Assembly: GCF_007655135.1 (NCBI RefSeq)
Contig: NC_045127.1
Coordinates: 9,371,001-9,435,000 of the forward strand
Length of the DNA: 64,000 nt
Reading direction: 5' to 3'
Origin: Punica granatum
Taxonomy: Eukaryota > Streptophyta > Magnoliopsida > Myrtales > Lythraceae
Shown here: in pieces, positions 11,346 to 22,139 of the stretch
Layout: each line of letters opens with the position of its first letter
Position numbering within the stretch: the first letter of the stretch is position 1
Position numbers and translations under genes: made by a program
The notes under the pieces: model-generated
What the model was told of the DNA's origin: nothing
Seen by the model: the letters and a program-made list of their open reading frames with translations, nothing else
Database searches by the model: none

Positions 11346-14300
11346 AAAAATATAACTCTTGCTATTACTAAATATAAGATGACCCTATACTTCGTACCTC
11401 AACAAATGAAATAATATATACGAAAATATTACATTTTATTTTTATATAGTATATTTTATATTTCAATTTCATATAACTGTTCATATTAAAAAGTACATTC
11501 AATTTTCCTAAAAAAAGCAAACACTAATATATACTTCAAATCAATATTACGTTAATTAATACATAATACTACATGTAAACCATAAGCAACATGTATTATA
11601 GTTTAAAAAAATTCAATTATTTATTTACGAGAAAAACGACCAAAATAAAATTTGCGCATCCTTGAATACTAGTTTTGGTAATTTCGGTATTTTTGGAGGA
11701 AAATTGGACAAGGAGGAAAGGTGGGGGGAGCGTATGTTAATAACTTAATATTAATGGCCTGAGAGCTCTACAGCTGACCATATTCTCGAGCTCAAAGGTT
11801 GAATTCCATGACGCGCCAAATCGACTTCGGCCCTTCGGGTCGGGTTCGAAATCGACTGGAAATACTTCGCAAACGAGGAAAATCCGATACTTGAATAAGT
11901 TAGTCTTAATTACTAGACCGAGAGCATTGGATAACCTCACCAAAAGATTGATTTCGGGTGAGATTAGCCATATTCAGGTCAATTTTGGATGGAATTTTCT
12001 TGCTTGCAGATTGGCATCCCATGACGACAAAATGCTTCCATGGGAAGTTATTCAATTACTTTTTTTTTTAATGTGTATTATTACCTATCATTCGAAATGC
12101 AATACATTCCGACTAATTCAAGTTCTAGACGATCTCCTTAAGAAATGGATGGTTTCCCAATAAGGAAGAACTAATTTTCCTGTACAGGAAAATCAGAAAC
12201 CGATTCCTTTCAGTCAAACAATAACAATTGGAATGTTTCGTTTTACTTTTCATTTTATTTGAAACAAATTAAAATGGCTCGTAAAATATCTTTCTAATTT
12301 ACGGATTTTATTAGTATGGTATGTCTTTGAATTAGCTATTGAGATTTTTATTTTATTGTATTAGACTCTTTAGCTTTATTCATAACGGATAAAAGACCTT
12401 TTCAATTTACCGATTTTGTCAGCAATTTTATTGATTTATTGCTCGCCAGATAGGATTTCGTGACAAACAAAGCTCGATCAAAGCCCAAATTGGCAGGAAA
12501 GAAAACAGACTGAAAAGAAAAAAGAAAAAAGAAATGAATAAAAAGAGGAATAATCAACAACTCATTAGCCAAAAAAGATGTCATAATGACTCGATAATTC
12601 GGAATGCCTATTTTCATGCCTTCATGTCGAAGCTCTTGCATTTTGCATTTCTTATAGACATTGACAACATGAAACTAACAACAATCAAACCATAATAATA
12701 ATATAATCAATTAAAATGGTTTCTCAATATGTCTACGGTCAATTGTCTCTCTTTATAATAAATGAAAGGTCCGTAATGAATAAGTTAAAGCGTCGGAAAT
12801 CATATAGAAAGATAATCGTGTAAAGAACATCATATGTCTACATTTGGAACTCTCATCAAATTCTATAGCTCCTTGTCCATCGAAAAAAAAAAAATCTACA
12901 GCTTCTTTGGTATTGATGAAAATCCTACGCAAAGTATTATTTTGGAATGTACAAATTTATTAGTGTAAAAATTTATTAGAGTAACAGAAGCAAATAATTT
13001 ACTTGCCTCTCGAGGGGAGAAGGAAAAAAAAACTTAAATTACTTGCGAAACTAACATCTATAATCTATAATCAATAATACATATGTAAAGTAGAATTGGT
13101 ACATTAGTTATGCATTAAATATACATAATTAATTTTATTTTTTATTTAAATTTTGTCTCCTAAGAAATGATACATAATACAAAAATATTGAAATTTCATG
13201 CACCAATTAAATACAACTTTTTGTTATGGAAGTCCTTCAAAATCTAATTTTTTTTAAATGTAGTTTTTTTTTCTTATTAATACTGTAGCGTTTCTATATA
13301 TATATATATATATTGCATCGATAATATAATAATGAAGAAATTTGTATATACAAAATTTATTTAATTTTATTCTTATAGTTCATTATATAATATTAAAATA
13401 CCAATAATTTTTTTTAGCAAATTTACAAATGAAATGTTACTTGAATATCTTCTATAATTTATATTATAATTTTGGGAGAAGTGCGGAAGAAGTCTTACAA
13501 GTTTGGACATTTTTACTTCAATCCTGTAAGTTTTATTTTGAAATTTTCAGTTCTATATGTTTGTTACGTAGAACACTTTTGGTCTTTTTCGTTAACAGCT
13601 GTTAGGTATCTGCTCACGTGGGCATAAGACCATCAAATCTGTCCTAGATGGCTATTAATTATCCATGTGACAATTTTATATTGGTTGAAAATTAAAATAT
13701 TAAAAAATAAAAAAAGAATTTTAGAAATTAAAATAAGAAGTCCACGTGGAAATTTTCTATTGGCTGAAAACATTTAAAACAAAAAGAATTAAAATTAATT
13801 ATTTTTAATAATAAAATATTATACAAAATTTTTAAAAAAGAAAATCAAAACGGGGGGCGGTGGTCAGCGGTAGGGCCTCGACCCGGCCACCACCCACTCG
13901 ATTAGAGTCCTCAGTGACCACAAAGGTCACTGACGACCTCAATCTACGAGGTGGTGGCCTAGATCGAGGCCTCACCCTTCCGAAATCGAGAGAACCCCCA
14001 AAGTGGGGCCTCGATCTTGGCCACCATTCCCCAAATTTGTGGTCGCCAGTGACCACAGAGGGTGCCTGGATCCCAACCGGGGGATCAAGGCCTCTCATGC
14101 CGGGATTGGAAGAATTCCTAAATGGCACTCTATGTGGTCACCGGCGACTCCAATCGGGGGGTGGTGGCTGGGATCGAGGCCCATATCGCCGGCCATGGCT
14201 CTCCAAGCCCTTCCTTTTCCCTCTTTCGATTTTTTTTAATTATTTTAAAAAATTTCCTATTTATAATATTTCTAGTCAATAAAAATTACCATCAACCAAT

Positions 14301-14420
14301 AGAAAATTGCCACGTGGACTTCTTATTTTAATTTATAAAATTCTTTATTGATTTTCTAATATTTTAATTTTCAGTCAATAGGAAATTGTCACATGGATAA
14401 TTAATAGCCATCTAGGACGG
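11346..14420. repeat. 3-kb tandem direct duplication, copy 2
   Basis: Begins AAAAATATAACTCTTGC directly after GACGG and matches copy 1 for 3075 bp, ending in the same GACGG motif. Beyond 14420 the sequence continues as the intact right arm of foldback element B. This shows which side is the ancestral continuation. Confidence 0.95.
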
Positions 14421-14588
14421 ATTTGAAGGTGTTAAATCCACGTCAGTAGACCACTAATTGCTATTAACGGAAAGAACCAAAAACGCTTTACGGAGCAAAC
14501 ATATAGGACTAAAAATTTCAAAATGAAAACTTATACGACTAAAGTCCAAAAATGTCCAAATTTATGGTATTTCTGTTGCACTTCTCCC
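13474..14588. mobile_element. Foldback/long-TIR element, copy B (complete)
   Basis: About 1.1 kb, from GGGAGAAGTGCGGAAGAAG to GCACTTCTCCC. The two ends are inverted repeats several hundred bases long; for example AGATGGCTATTAATTATCC in the left arm pairs with GGATAATTAATAGCCATCT in the right. A GC-rich core sits between them. It is flanked by TATAATTTT on the left and, after one T, CATAATTTT on the right. That is a plausible 9-bp target duplication with one mismatch, as in Mutator-like elements. No transposase is encoded, so it would need help from another element. Confidence 0.85.
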
Positions 14589-15528
14589 TCATAATTTTCG
14601 GTATGTATCTCTAAATTTATAAAATTTACATATCTATAAATATTATTGTAATGTAAATTTTAATTGGAAGAGTTAATTTCAGAAAAGTTTATAATGTATA
14701 ATTTTATATTTACTAAGATATTTGTATAAAATTAAATTAAATGTTTGTAGGATAACTAGTTTATTTATGCAGATATGTCTGCCTTTCATTAGAAAAATTA
14801 CATGGTGAAAGAATTAAAAGTAAATTATTCATAATTGTGCTCCTCACGCATTTATTTATGATCTTACATTAATTCTATTTATGGCCTTAATTTTATTAAA
14901 ACTATTGGAATATGAAATTATCAAAAAGCGAAAATTTTAATCATAATATTCATCTTTTAAAAATATTCTAGTATATATTTGAATGTAATAAATTTATCAA
15001 CGAATTCGTGCATTGCACGCGTAATAGACAAGTTTGATAAAAAATAAAATCCAATCAAGAGCTCAGTTAGCATGAAGGAAACTAAAAGGAAAAAGGAAAA
15101 AAAAGGAAATCAATAACTCATGAGCCAACAAGATGCCATTAATTAGATTCACAATTTTGGCATGTGTGTATTTGTCTCTGATAAGTCTTCGTGTATCAAT
15201 TGCAAATTGATCACTTCAAATGAAAAGGGAGCTGTCTGGCTCGAGGGCTTCGACCCGATTCGGATTTCCAATGCTTATGTCAAAGCATTAATTTTAGAGT
15301 TAGAGAAATCCGAAAAGAGAGAATAAATGCGCTGTAATGAGAATTAATTGTTTGGCCAAGAGGGATTCCTCTTCGAATATTATTGAGGATGAAGTATAAT
15401 AGTCTCGTTCATAGAGTGAGAGTAGTGTCAACATACCGCACCCACACGCATCCGAGAATACTCACCACACTAAACTGCATTACTTCTTAATTAGTCGTCC
15501 CATACATATAAGTCATCGTCAAGGTACT
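14589..15528. other. AT-rich intergenic; no gene seen
   Basis: Unique sequence to the right of the tandem duplication. Only short open frames without recognisable similarity; no clear repeat structure. Confidence 0.35.
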
Positions 15529-16003
15529 TGATAGGATCTTGGTTTTCGAACTTTAATCACGTGCAAACCACGAGTTTCGAGTGACCTGCAAAAAAGGGGA
15601 AGCACGGGGGAATCCTAATTTCCCTCTCCGATACTTAAATGAGAGTGTATCAAAGAAATATTGAAGAATTGAACATCAGGTTTAAGGGTACGAAGAGGTA
15701 TTCATAGAAGTCCCGATATATCTGTATCAGGATATTATAATATGTTTAGAATATTTGATAACAAATAATAAGTAGATGTACTTGCCATATAAAACGTTAG
15801 AGATATGAAATAATATCTCGTAAATAAGACATATACATCAATAGAATATTCAAGAGATAATATCAAAAATATTAGGAGATATATGAGAGATAATTGTGGA
15901 ATAGATATATTCACAAGATATTGTTACTGGTTCGATGTATCTAGGTGGACCCCTGATGGTAAGTCGAGCCGGATGGGTCAGGCTGATTTTCTGGTCCCTA
16001 ACA
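15529..16003 (-). mobile_element. LTR of a gypsy-type retrotransposon (minus orientation)
   Basis: Read on the minus strand it begins TGTTAGGGACCAG and ends AACCAAGATCCTATCA, about 475 bp. It aligns along its length with the plus-strand LTR at 32781-33239, for example in the shared ATGGCAAGTACAT and GATGTTCAATTCTT blocks. Given the gag remnant on the same strand at 17062-17391, it is the 3' LTR of an element whose pol region has been lost. Confidence 0.8.
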
Positions 16004-16572
16004 TAGTCCCCACTCCTCTGAGCTTGAAAGGTCGCGGGGGTAGATCAAAGTCACTTGTCGTTATTATCACATTATAAGCGATGCCTTTGCGTTATCAAGG
16101 CTCTTTATTTTGGAGGTGTATATGATACCTGGGCTCCAGGAGGGGGAGATGTACGAAAAATTACCAACTTGACCCTTAGCTCAAGCGTTACATTTGGTTA
16201 TTTACTAAAATCGCCCTTTGGGAGAGAACGATGAATTGTTAGTGTGGACGGTTTGGAAGATATAATTGGGGGCATGTATGGTTAGGTTCTCGCTCTATTT
16301 TTGTATCGTTGATGATATATATCATAAGACCTACGGGACCAGCAACTTCTTAAGCTCAGGCATTTGCTTTTCTAGTTAGAGTCCAACGTCTTGGGGCAAA
16401 CGTGGGATCTAGAAATATTTAAAGAAGATAAATATTTATTAGGGTTTTAGGTAAGTAAAAAAACAAAAAGATATTTTATTTTATAAAATTATAAAAATTA
16501 AAATTAAAATAAATTAATAAAAAATTAAAACAAAAACTAAATGAGCAAAGTTTTTACTTTGAGTAGGTTTCT

Positions 16573-16747
16573 CATCGCGTTATAAGCGATGGCCTCGTTA
16601 TGAGAGGTCTTTATGCATCGTGTTATGAGTGATGGCCTTGCAATGAGAGGTCTATTAAACATCGCACTATGAGTGACGGTCTCGTTATATGAGGGTTTTA
16701 AACATCGAGTTATGAGCGAAGACCTCGTTATGAGAGGGTTCTAAACA
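16573..16747. repeat. Four degenerate 44-bp tandem units
   Basis: Each unit reads approximately CATCGCGTTATGAGCGATGG followed by CCTCGTTATGAGAGG and a T/A-rich spacer. Units differ by several substitutions. The array sits between the gag remnant and the LTR of the minus-strand gypsy element, so it is probably part of that element. A related fragment occurs near 16075-16105. Confidence 0.75.
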
Positions 16748-17061
16748 CCACGTTAGCAAGTTAATGTTGAAATAGATCATGCTGTTGTATAAGCCATGCA
16801 ATGAAAGCTGAAATTTCCTTTAAGAAACATATAATCATAACGTGATTGAAAACATATTAAGTACTGAAAATAAATTTCCTAAAAGAACAAAAATCATAAG
16901 CATTAAAAAGTTTCCTTTTTTATGATATCTTTCAAGGAATAACTCCACTTGCAAAGTCCTCGAAATTTGCCGCATTCTGAGCGATATTGATCGGGCTCCT
17001 CGCGACGCGAGGGACTCCCACCATGGCAAGGGCTTTGAGCTCTATCTTCACGGCCTCCCTT

Positions 17062-17391
17062 TCAAATAAAGGACCTTAAATGGCCAGCTTGAAGAAGCCT
17101 TTCAATGTCTACTTTTAGCATCTTGCAATCCTTGGTGTCGTGGCCCCAAGCTTTATGGTACATGCAATAACTATTTTGATCATTACCTATATCTCCCTTC
17201 TTCTTCACTTGTGGAGGTGTCCCAATACCGAGCTGGTCAATCTCATTAAGAACAATCGCTTTTAGCGCATTAAGAGGCCCAAATTTCTCCATCCAGAATG
17301 ACTGCTTTTGTCCTACGTGATCATCTTCTTTTAGGTGATCTTTCTTCACTTGGCACATGCTCGTGAACCTCTCTCGGAAAAGCTCCTTCAT
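17062..17391 (-). pseudogene. Gypsy gag C-terminal fragment
   Basis: The open segment reads like the end of a plant Ty3/gypsy (Tat/Ogre-like) Gag. It has a linker and then a zinc-knuckle-like block, YCMYHKAWGHDTKDCKMLK, followed by DIERLLQAGHLRSFI, the usual tail of this family. The N-terminal part of Gag is absent: the TRIM repeat begins at the same base where this segment starts (17391). No protease or reverse transcriptase follows; the downstream side holds the 44-bp repeats and the LTR. Confidence 0.75.
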
Positions 17392-17914
17392 GTAACACCC
17401 CCAATCTTACGTCGACGGGAGAAGGATTTAATGAGTATTTAATAAGAACCAAACTATGAGATTGCTAGCAACTTGGGCTAAAGCATTTTGGGCCAGTGGT
17501 TAGGCTCCTTGGCAAGTTATTATGCCATTCTTAAAGATTGGGTCGGGTCGTTACGATGGTATCAGAGCAGTGCACCAGCTGAAAGTGTAGGAACTAAGTA
17601 CTATGCGGATAAAATGCTACACCTGATGGACTTGGTGGGAGCCATCTTTTGAACCACAAGAGCTACCTCTAGAATATTACATGCCTGGTGAAGTGTCTTG
17701 GGTCTGGTTCTAACTTGATGGGGACGTCAAGCCTTCGAGTGCAGGATGTTGTAACACCCACAATCCCACATCGATGGGAGAAGGAGTTAGTGAATGGTTA
17801 ATAAGAACCAAAGTATGGAATTAGTAGCAATTTGGGCTTAAACATTTTGGGCCAGTGGTTGGGCTCCTTGATAAGTTGCCAGGCCAGTCGTATAGATTGG
17901 GTTGAGTCGTTACA
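17391..17914 (+). mobile_element. TRIM retrotransposon (complete, two short LTRs)
   Basis: Two direct repeats of 165 bp (17391-17555 and 17750-17914) begin TGTAACACCC and end GTCGTTAC plus one base. Directly inside the left one is TGGTATCAGAGC (17557-17568), the primer-binding site complementary to initiator tRNA-Met. The 194-bp interior codes for nothing. This is the structure of a terminal-repeat retrotransposon in miniature, mobilised in trans. The 5-bp flanks do not match, so an old rearrangement or secondary loss is likely. Confidence 0.92.
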
Positions 17915-18120
17915 TTTGGTGTATTATACATACATGATGATCATTGTGCTCTTATCTTTCAATTCATTGTGAACTGGAGAAAGAGAGACCCACCTCTAAC
18001 AGTTGCGGCCAAGGATTCGAAAAAAAGGAATGCTGCCACTTAAACATGGGAACCGGAGTACTCACATAAAGCAAACTAGCACTGCACGCTTCATTGGGCC
18101 CAGACATAGCAACACGTACA

Positions 18121-18289
18121 CTTTGTTTGGTTTCAGAGTTAAAATCACAAAAATTTTAATTTTAACTTTAACTCAACACACTACACAACAAAAACACACG
18201 TTTCCCAAGTCAAATTTATAATCTCATCTCATTTGTCATTTTCCACAATCAAAATTAAAGTTACTTTAACTTCAAAACCAAACGCACCG
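18121..18289. mobile_element. MITE with GTTTGGTTT ends
   Basis: About 170 bp. The left end CTTTGTTTGGTTTCAGAGTT and right end AACTTCAAAACCAAACGCAC form terminal inverted repeats. Non-coding and AT-rich. Same end family as 7538-7772 and 41430-41702. Confidence 0.65.
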
Positions 18290-18712
18290 GTATATTCTTA
18301 CTATTCGTTCTTGTTCATGTAACAAATGAGACAGATCATCAAATATCTTTGAGCATAATTGGGTGAATAGCTATTGATATCATGCTTAATATATATCTAT
18401 ACTACACTACTCATAATATATAAGTAACTTGACAAGTTTGCTTTTGCATCTTACTTATTTGCCTGCTACTGAAGTTATCAAATCAATAAAAATAACAATG
18501 CTATTTTCGATGATTTAAAATAAAATTTTCAATTAACAGAACAGTTTTTCCTACTTATAGGATAAATTTTGCCCCTTTTTACCTCTACATCAAATTAATT
18601 ACAAAAACTAACTGAGAAGCTAAATGTGATTCTTACTATGTTCATATCGGCCACATTGCAGGAAAAGAGAAGCTGGCCAACGAAGAACACTCGAGTGGAA
18701 ATCAACACCAAC

Positions 18713-19254
18713 TTAAGCAGACTTTTCACACAGGCAAGCCAAAACGTGGTCGAAAAGAAAAATGATTTCGATCAAATCTGACTCTGTCTCAGAACTAAAG
18801 CAACAACAAATTGTGTCCGACAGAATAGGCAGGTCAGCAGGTTCAGCTCTAGTATTATTGCTTAAGGTCAGCTCTATATCCTTGTGTGCATTACCATATG
18901 ATGGACTCACTTGCTTGACATGTCCATTTGAGACACAATAAGTATTATCTTTCAGCAACACTTGGTTGAAGCAAGGAATTGCTTCATTGAAAATCGCTGC
19001 TTGAATCTTCACACCCATTATATAATAAGAGAGCAGAGTATGAACCATGTAGGAAAGATCATTGGAAGGACCAAAATAGATAAGGGGACTGAATCAAGTC
19101 GCACATCAGGAAGGATCATTGCCCAAAGAGTTGTGGAAGAATGATAAATTCCTTGCTTGAGAAAATTAGTTATAAATTCAGATGTTTTTTCTTTCTTGGG
19201 ATAACTATGGCGAGTGACTGTCAAGTCATGAAACTCAGTCATTTTGATCAACAT
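18713..19254 (-). pseudogene. RPA70-like OB-fold fragment (possibly Helitron-associated)
   Basis: Minus-strand frames hold pieces that resemble replication protein A large-subunit-like proteins of plants. MLIKMTEFHDLTVTRHSY matches their usual N-terminal start. GVKIQAAIFNEAIPCFNQVL and NTYCVSNGHVKQVSPSYG with DIELTLSNNT fit the first DNA-binding OB-fold. The pieces lie in different frames with stops between them, so no full product can be made. Such genes are abundant in plant genomes as relics of Helitrons or of RPA1-like families. I see no helicase or Helitron ends here. Confidence 0.5.
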
Positions 19255-19629
19255 GGCTGCAAGTGGACTGGGTTTATGTGTTTACATTGAGATGTTATAG
19301 TGTTTTCTATGAAGAATTTCATTGCTTAAATAATTTTTTTATTCTCTTTCAACTGAACTACTAACTGCCCATAGGGATAGAAACCATGCACTCGTGGCCA
19401 TCCAACTAGTTCAATAAAAAGTAATTGTATAGTCTAAAAAAGGGAAAAAAATTAAAAGTTATGTCCCCAATTCTAGTTGATATTATTCCCCAAAAATAAT
19501 GATTTCATAAAATGGGATTAAGTATGTATTTTGTCAACGAATAAGTAGAGTGTTGGCAAAATAAGTAGAGTATTGTTCACCCAAAAAAAAGAAAATAAGT
19601 GGAGCGCATCTCCTAACTTCAAGGGAGGT

Positions 19630-19708
19630 TATTGAATTCGAGACTTTACTTAAGTGAAATAAGTGCCGAATCGCTTAAACCAACTCACGTTGATCTCGAG
19701 GGCCTTTT
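19630..19708 (-). mobile_element. SINE head fragment
   Basis: On the minus strand it reads GTTGGTTTAAGCGATTCGGC, then CACTTAAGTAAAGTCTCGAATTC. These are A-box- and B-box-like parts of the same SINE family found at 23737-23920. The body and tail are missing. Confidence 0.5.
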
Positions 19709-19879
19709 TTTGGCTCCCATTAGTGAATGAAAAAAATATTCGATGAGCATTACATTATCACGTAATTATAAGAATAAAACTCAATCGATAAGTGATATAT
19801 ACATTTATATATATATTAATACAATTATAGTTCATAAAATTTTTCTATCTTTCTATTTCACATACGTGGTTGTTAAACT

Positions 19880-19908
19880 TTATATATATATATATATATA
19901 TATATAAT
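19880..19908. repeat. (TA)n microsatellite
   Basis: An uninterrupted TA run within AT-rich intergenic DNA. A similar run of imperfect TA repeats lies at 20645-20677. Confidence 0.85.
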
Positions 19909-20779
19909 TATAGTTCATAAATCTCTCTTTTATCTATCTTTTTATTTTCACATACGTGGTTTTTATAATCACGTGACTGTGTAATACTCACTTAATATAA
20001 TCTACTCATTTAATATTTTCTCGCCAATTTCTCCCTGTGTTTCCCTAGGGTGGGAGTTAAGAGGAGAGGGATGTCAACTATGTGATTCAAATTGGAAACC
20101 TGCAATTCGCATGGGGCGACAGCCTATTCGAGTTGCTATGCAATGTCAAGTATGTGATTCTTGATATTGGATATTGTGCAGCTAGCTCGAGTGTGACCGC
20201 CCATTCGAGAAAGTATCAAAAACAGAGACTACCAATTACTTTGAGATGCCCAAACACCTACACCACATAAAATGGCTTATACCGTTATTCCATTCCACTC
20301 CATTCTCCATTCTGCTTTTCCAATTGTTGAAATTAATCTCCATGTCTGTTTCCATCTTTATAATGTCTTCAATTCAACTAAGATCAAGACAATGGTGAAA
20401 TATTGACATGCAGACTTATTATTCCAGTGGACGGTCCACCAAAAACCTAAGATATTATTGGGAAAATTTACATTGCAGAACATCTCCATGCATCCATTTA
20501 CTTACATATACACATTCCTTTTCAAGAAGAATAAGGTTCAGGAGCTTATATAGTTCGAATATTTTTATATTTCTATTGTTGTAACCATATAGTACTACTT
20601 CTGCATGTACTCTACGCACTAACCTTACTCTTGATATTCTGCATATATTATATATATATATATAATATATATATATGTAAAGGTTGAAAAACAAGGGAAT
20701 GAGGAAGAAAAGGAGATGAACTGCAATTTTAACTACAAAAACTAAGTTCTACTCGCGCTCTCATGCCGGAGCTCGGAAA

Positions 20780-21976
20780 CTAGGCAATGGGACTGAGACG
20801 TGGTCCTTGGGAAGCCAAAGCCCGTGATCTGGTCCCGGTGTGGAACCTCCATGTAAAGTGATAGTCCTTCGACTCGCAAGAGAGCTTACTCACCTCGCAG
20901 AACGCCCTCACCGAGCTCTTCTTCCCCTCGACGTTCCCCCACTCGATCCTCACCCAGCACGAGAACCCGTCCGAGTAGACCGGCAGTTCCTCTCCGGACG
21001 AGAACCGCAGCATCACCTCCCCGCCAATCCTCCTGCATGACGGGCCGCCCTTGTCCCCACCGCAGCTGCCCCCCACCACCATCGATTCGAGCCATGAGCA
21101 CTCGGGCTGGCCCACCATCTCCTTGTAGGCCGAGTTCGCCAGCCTCACTTTGTTGTTGGAGTCCGAGATCACTGCCGGCAGCTCCTCCGACTCCACCTCT
21201 TCCTCCACTTCCTCCCGCTTCCTCGGCACCCGTGGCTCACTTGCGAGCCTCGGGCCTTTGCTGATGGACCCTACGCTTATGCTGGAGCCGACAGGCCGGA
21301 GGGGCTGGGGGGCTATGACGGTGCCGTTGTTGGTCGTGTTGCCGGCTTCTTGAAGCTGCCGCAGGAGATCCTTCTCTTCGGGTATTTGGGTGACCATGCC
21401 AGTGCTCAGGTTCAAGTCTATGACCTGATCTTCTCCACGGGGGAGAATGCCGCCGCGTTCGGGGGCACTGATACGGTCCTCCGAGGTGACTGGGGCAGCG
21501 TTGGGGCAGGGGAGGAGAGGGAGGGTCACCAAGCTCCTAGGGCTGGCTGTTACCGTCTCTATGCCAGTGTTAACGGCCGGAAGCAGCTGGTGGGTGATTG
21601 CGAGACCGGTGAAAGCCTGAAAGGAGAGGCTCTTGCAGGCGTTGGTTGTTGATGGTGGAGGAGGAACGGGCTGAATCCCAAGGGAGGCCGACTGGGTCCT
21701 CTGCCGCTTGACGGCAGGCGGTGAAATGGCGGTCCGGCCTCGCTTCCGGGTCCTGGTGGGCCTGGCCTGGAGCTGGGGCCAGAGGTTCCTCAGGTAGGGA
21801 GACTGCCTGATCTTCTGGGACATGGAGGAGGGAGGAGAGGAGGACGAAGAAGGAGAGGTGGGGCCATCGGTCGCGGGGATCTCGGGCTTCGGAGCTATGG
21901 GACGGTACCTGGACAGGATCTCGGCAGTCTTTGAGGTTGTTGCAGCTGAATTGTAAGGGCTGAGTGTCTTGATCAT
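20780..21976 (-). CDS. DUF7950-type plant nuclear protein
   Basis: A single-exon frame of 398 codons from ATG at 21976. The N-terminal half is Pro/Ser-rich with basic clusters (RTRKRGR, AVKRQR) that could serve as nuclear localisation signals. Around residues 188-196 is VIDLNLSTG, a DLNL stretch reminiscent of an EAR-type repression motif; this is only a suggestion. The conserved C-terminal block includes VRLANSAYKEMVGQPECSWL, GEVMLRFSSGEELP, WVRIEWG and SCESKDYHFTWRFHTG. That block is characteristic of a plant-specific family annotated as DUF7950, by recall of the family. The molecular role is unknown. The gene lies alone, and a GA-rich repeat precedes it. Confidence 0.8.
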   Translation of the reverse strand: MIKTLSPYNSAATTSKTAEILSRYRPIAPKPEIPATDGPTSPSSSSSPPSSMSQKIRQSPYLRNLWPQLQARPTRTRKRGRTAISPPAVKRQRTQSASLGIQPVPPPPSTTNACKSLSFQAFTGLAITHQLLPAVNTGIETVTASPRSLVTLPLLPCPNAAPVTSEDRISAPERGGILPRGEDQVIDLNLSTGMVTQIPEEKDLLRQLQEAGNTTNNGTVIAPQPLRPVGSSISVGSISKGPRLASEPRVPRKREEVEEEVESEELPAVISDSNNKVRLANSAYKEMVGQPECSWLESMVVGGSCGGDKGGPSCRRIGGEVMLRFSSGEELPVYSDGFSCWVRIEWGNVEGKKSSVRAFCEVSKLSCESKDYHFTWRFHTGTRSRALASQGPRLSPIA

Positions 21977-22012
21977 GGCAGCTTAGCTTCTTTGAAAATG
22001 AAAAGCACCTGA

Positions 22013-22056
22013 GTGAGAGAGAGAAAGAGAGAGAGATAGAGAGAGAGAGAGAGGAG
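22013..22056. repeat. (GA)n tract in the 5' leader of the DUF7950-type gene
   Basis: GA/GAGA repeats lie 37-80 bp upstream of the start codon on the coding (minus) strand, where they read as CT repeats. CT-rich leaders are common near plant transcription starts. Confidence 0.75.
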
Positions 22057-22139
22057 GAAGAGGAAGAGAGTTAGCGGGGTGCAGGAGGAAGTGCAAGAAG
22101 AGAGATTGGTGGGTTTATAAGGTGAGGAGGATGGAAGCG

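Noticed and set aside
13832..14282. Open frames on both strands in the GC-rich core of the foldback element (98 and 140 codons)
   Set aside because: They come from palindromic GC-rich DNA, occur on both strands, and are not kept open in the copy A core.
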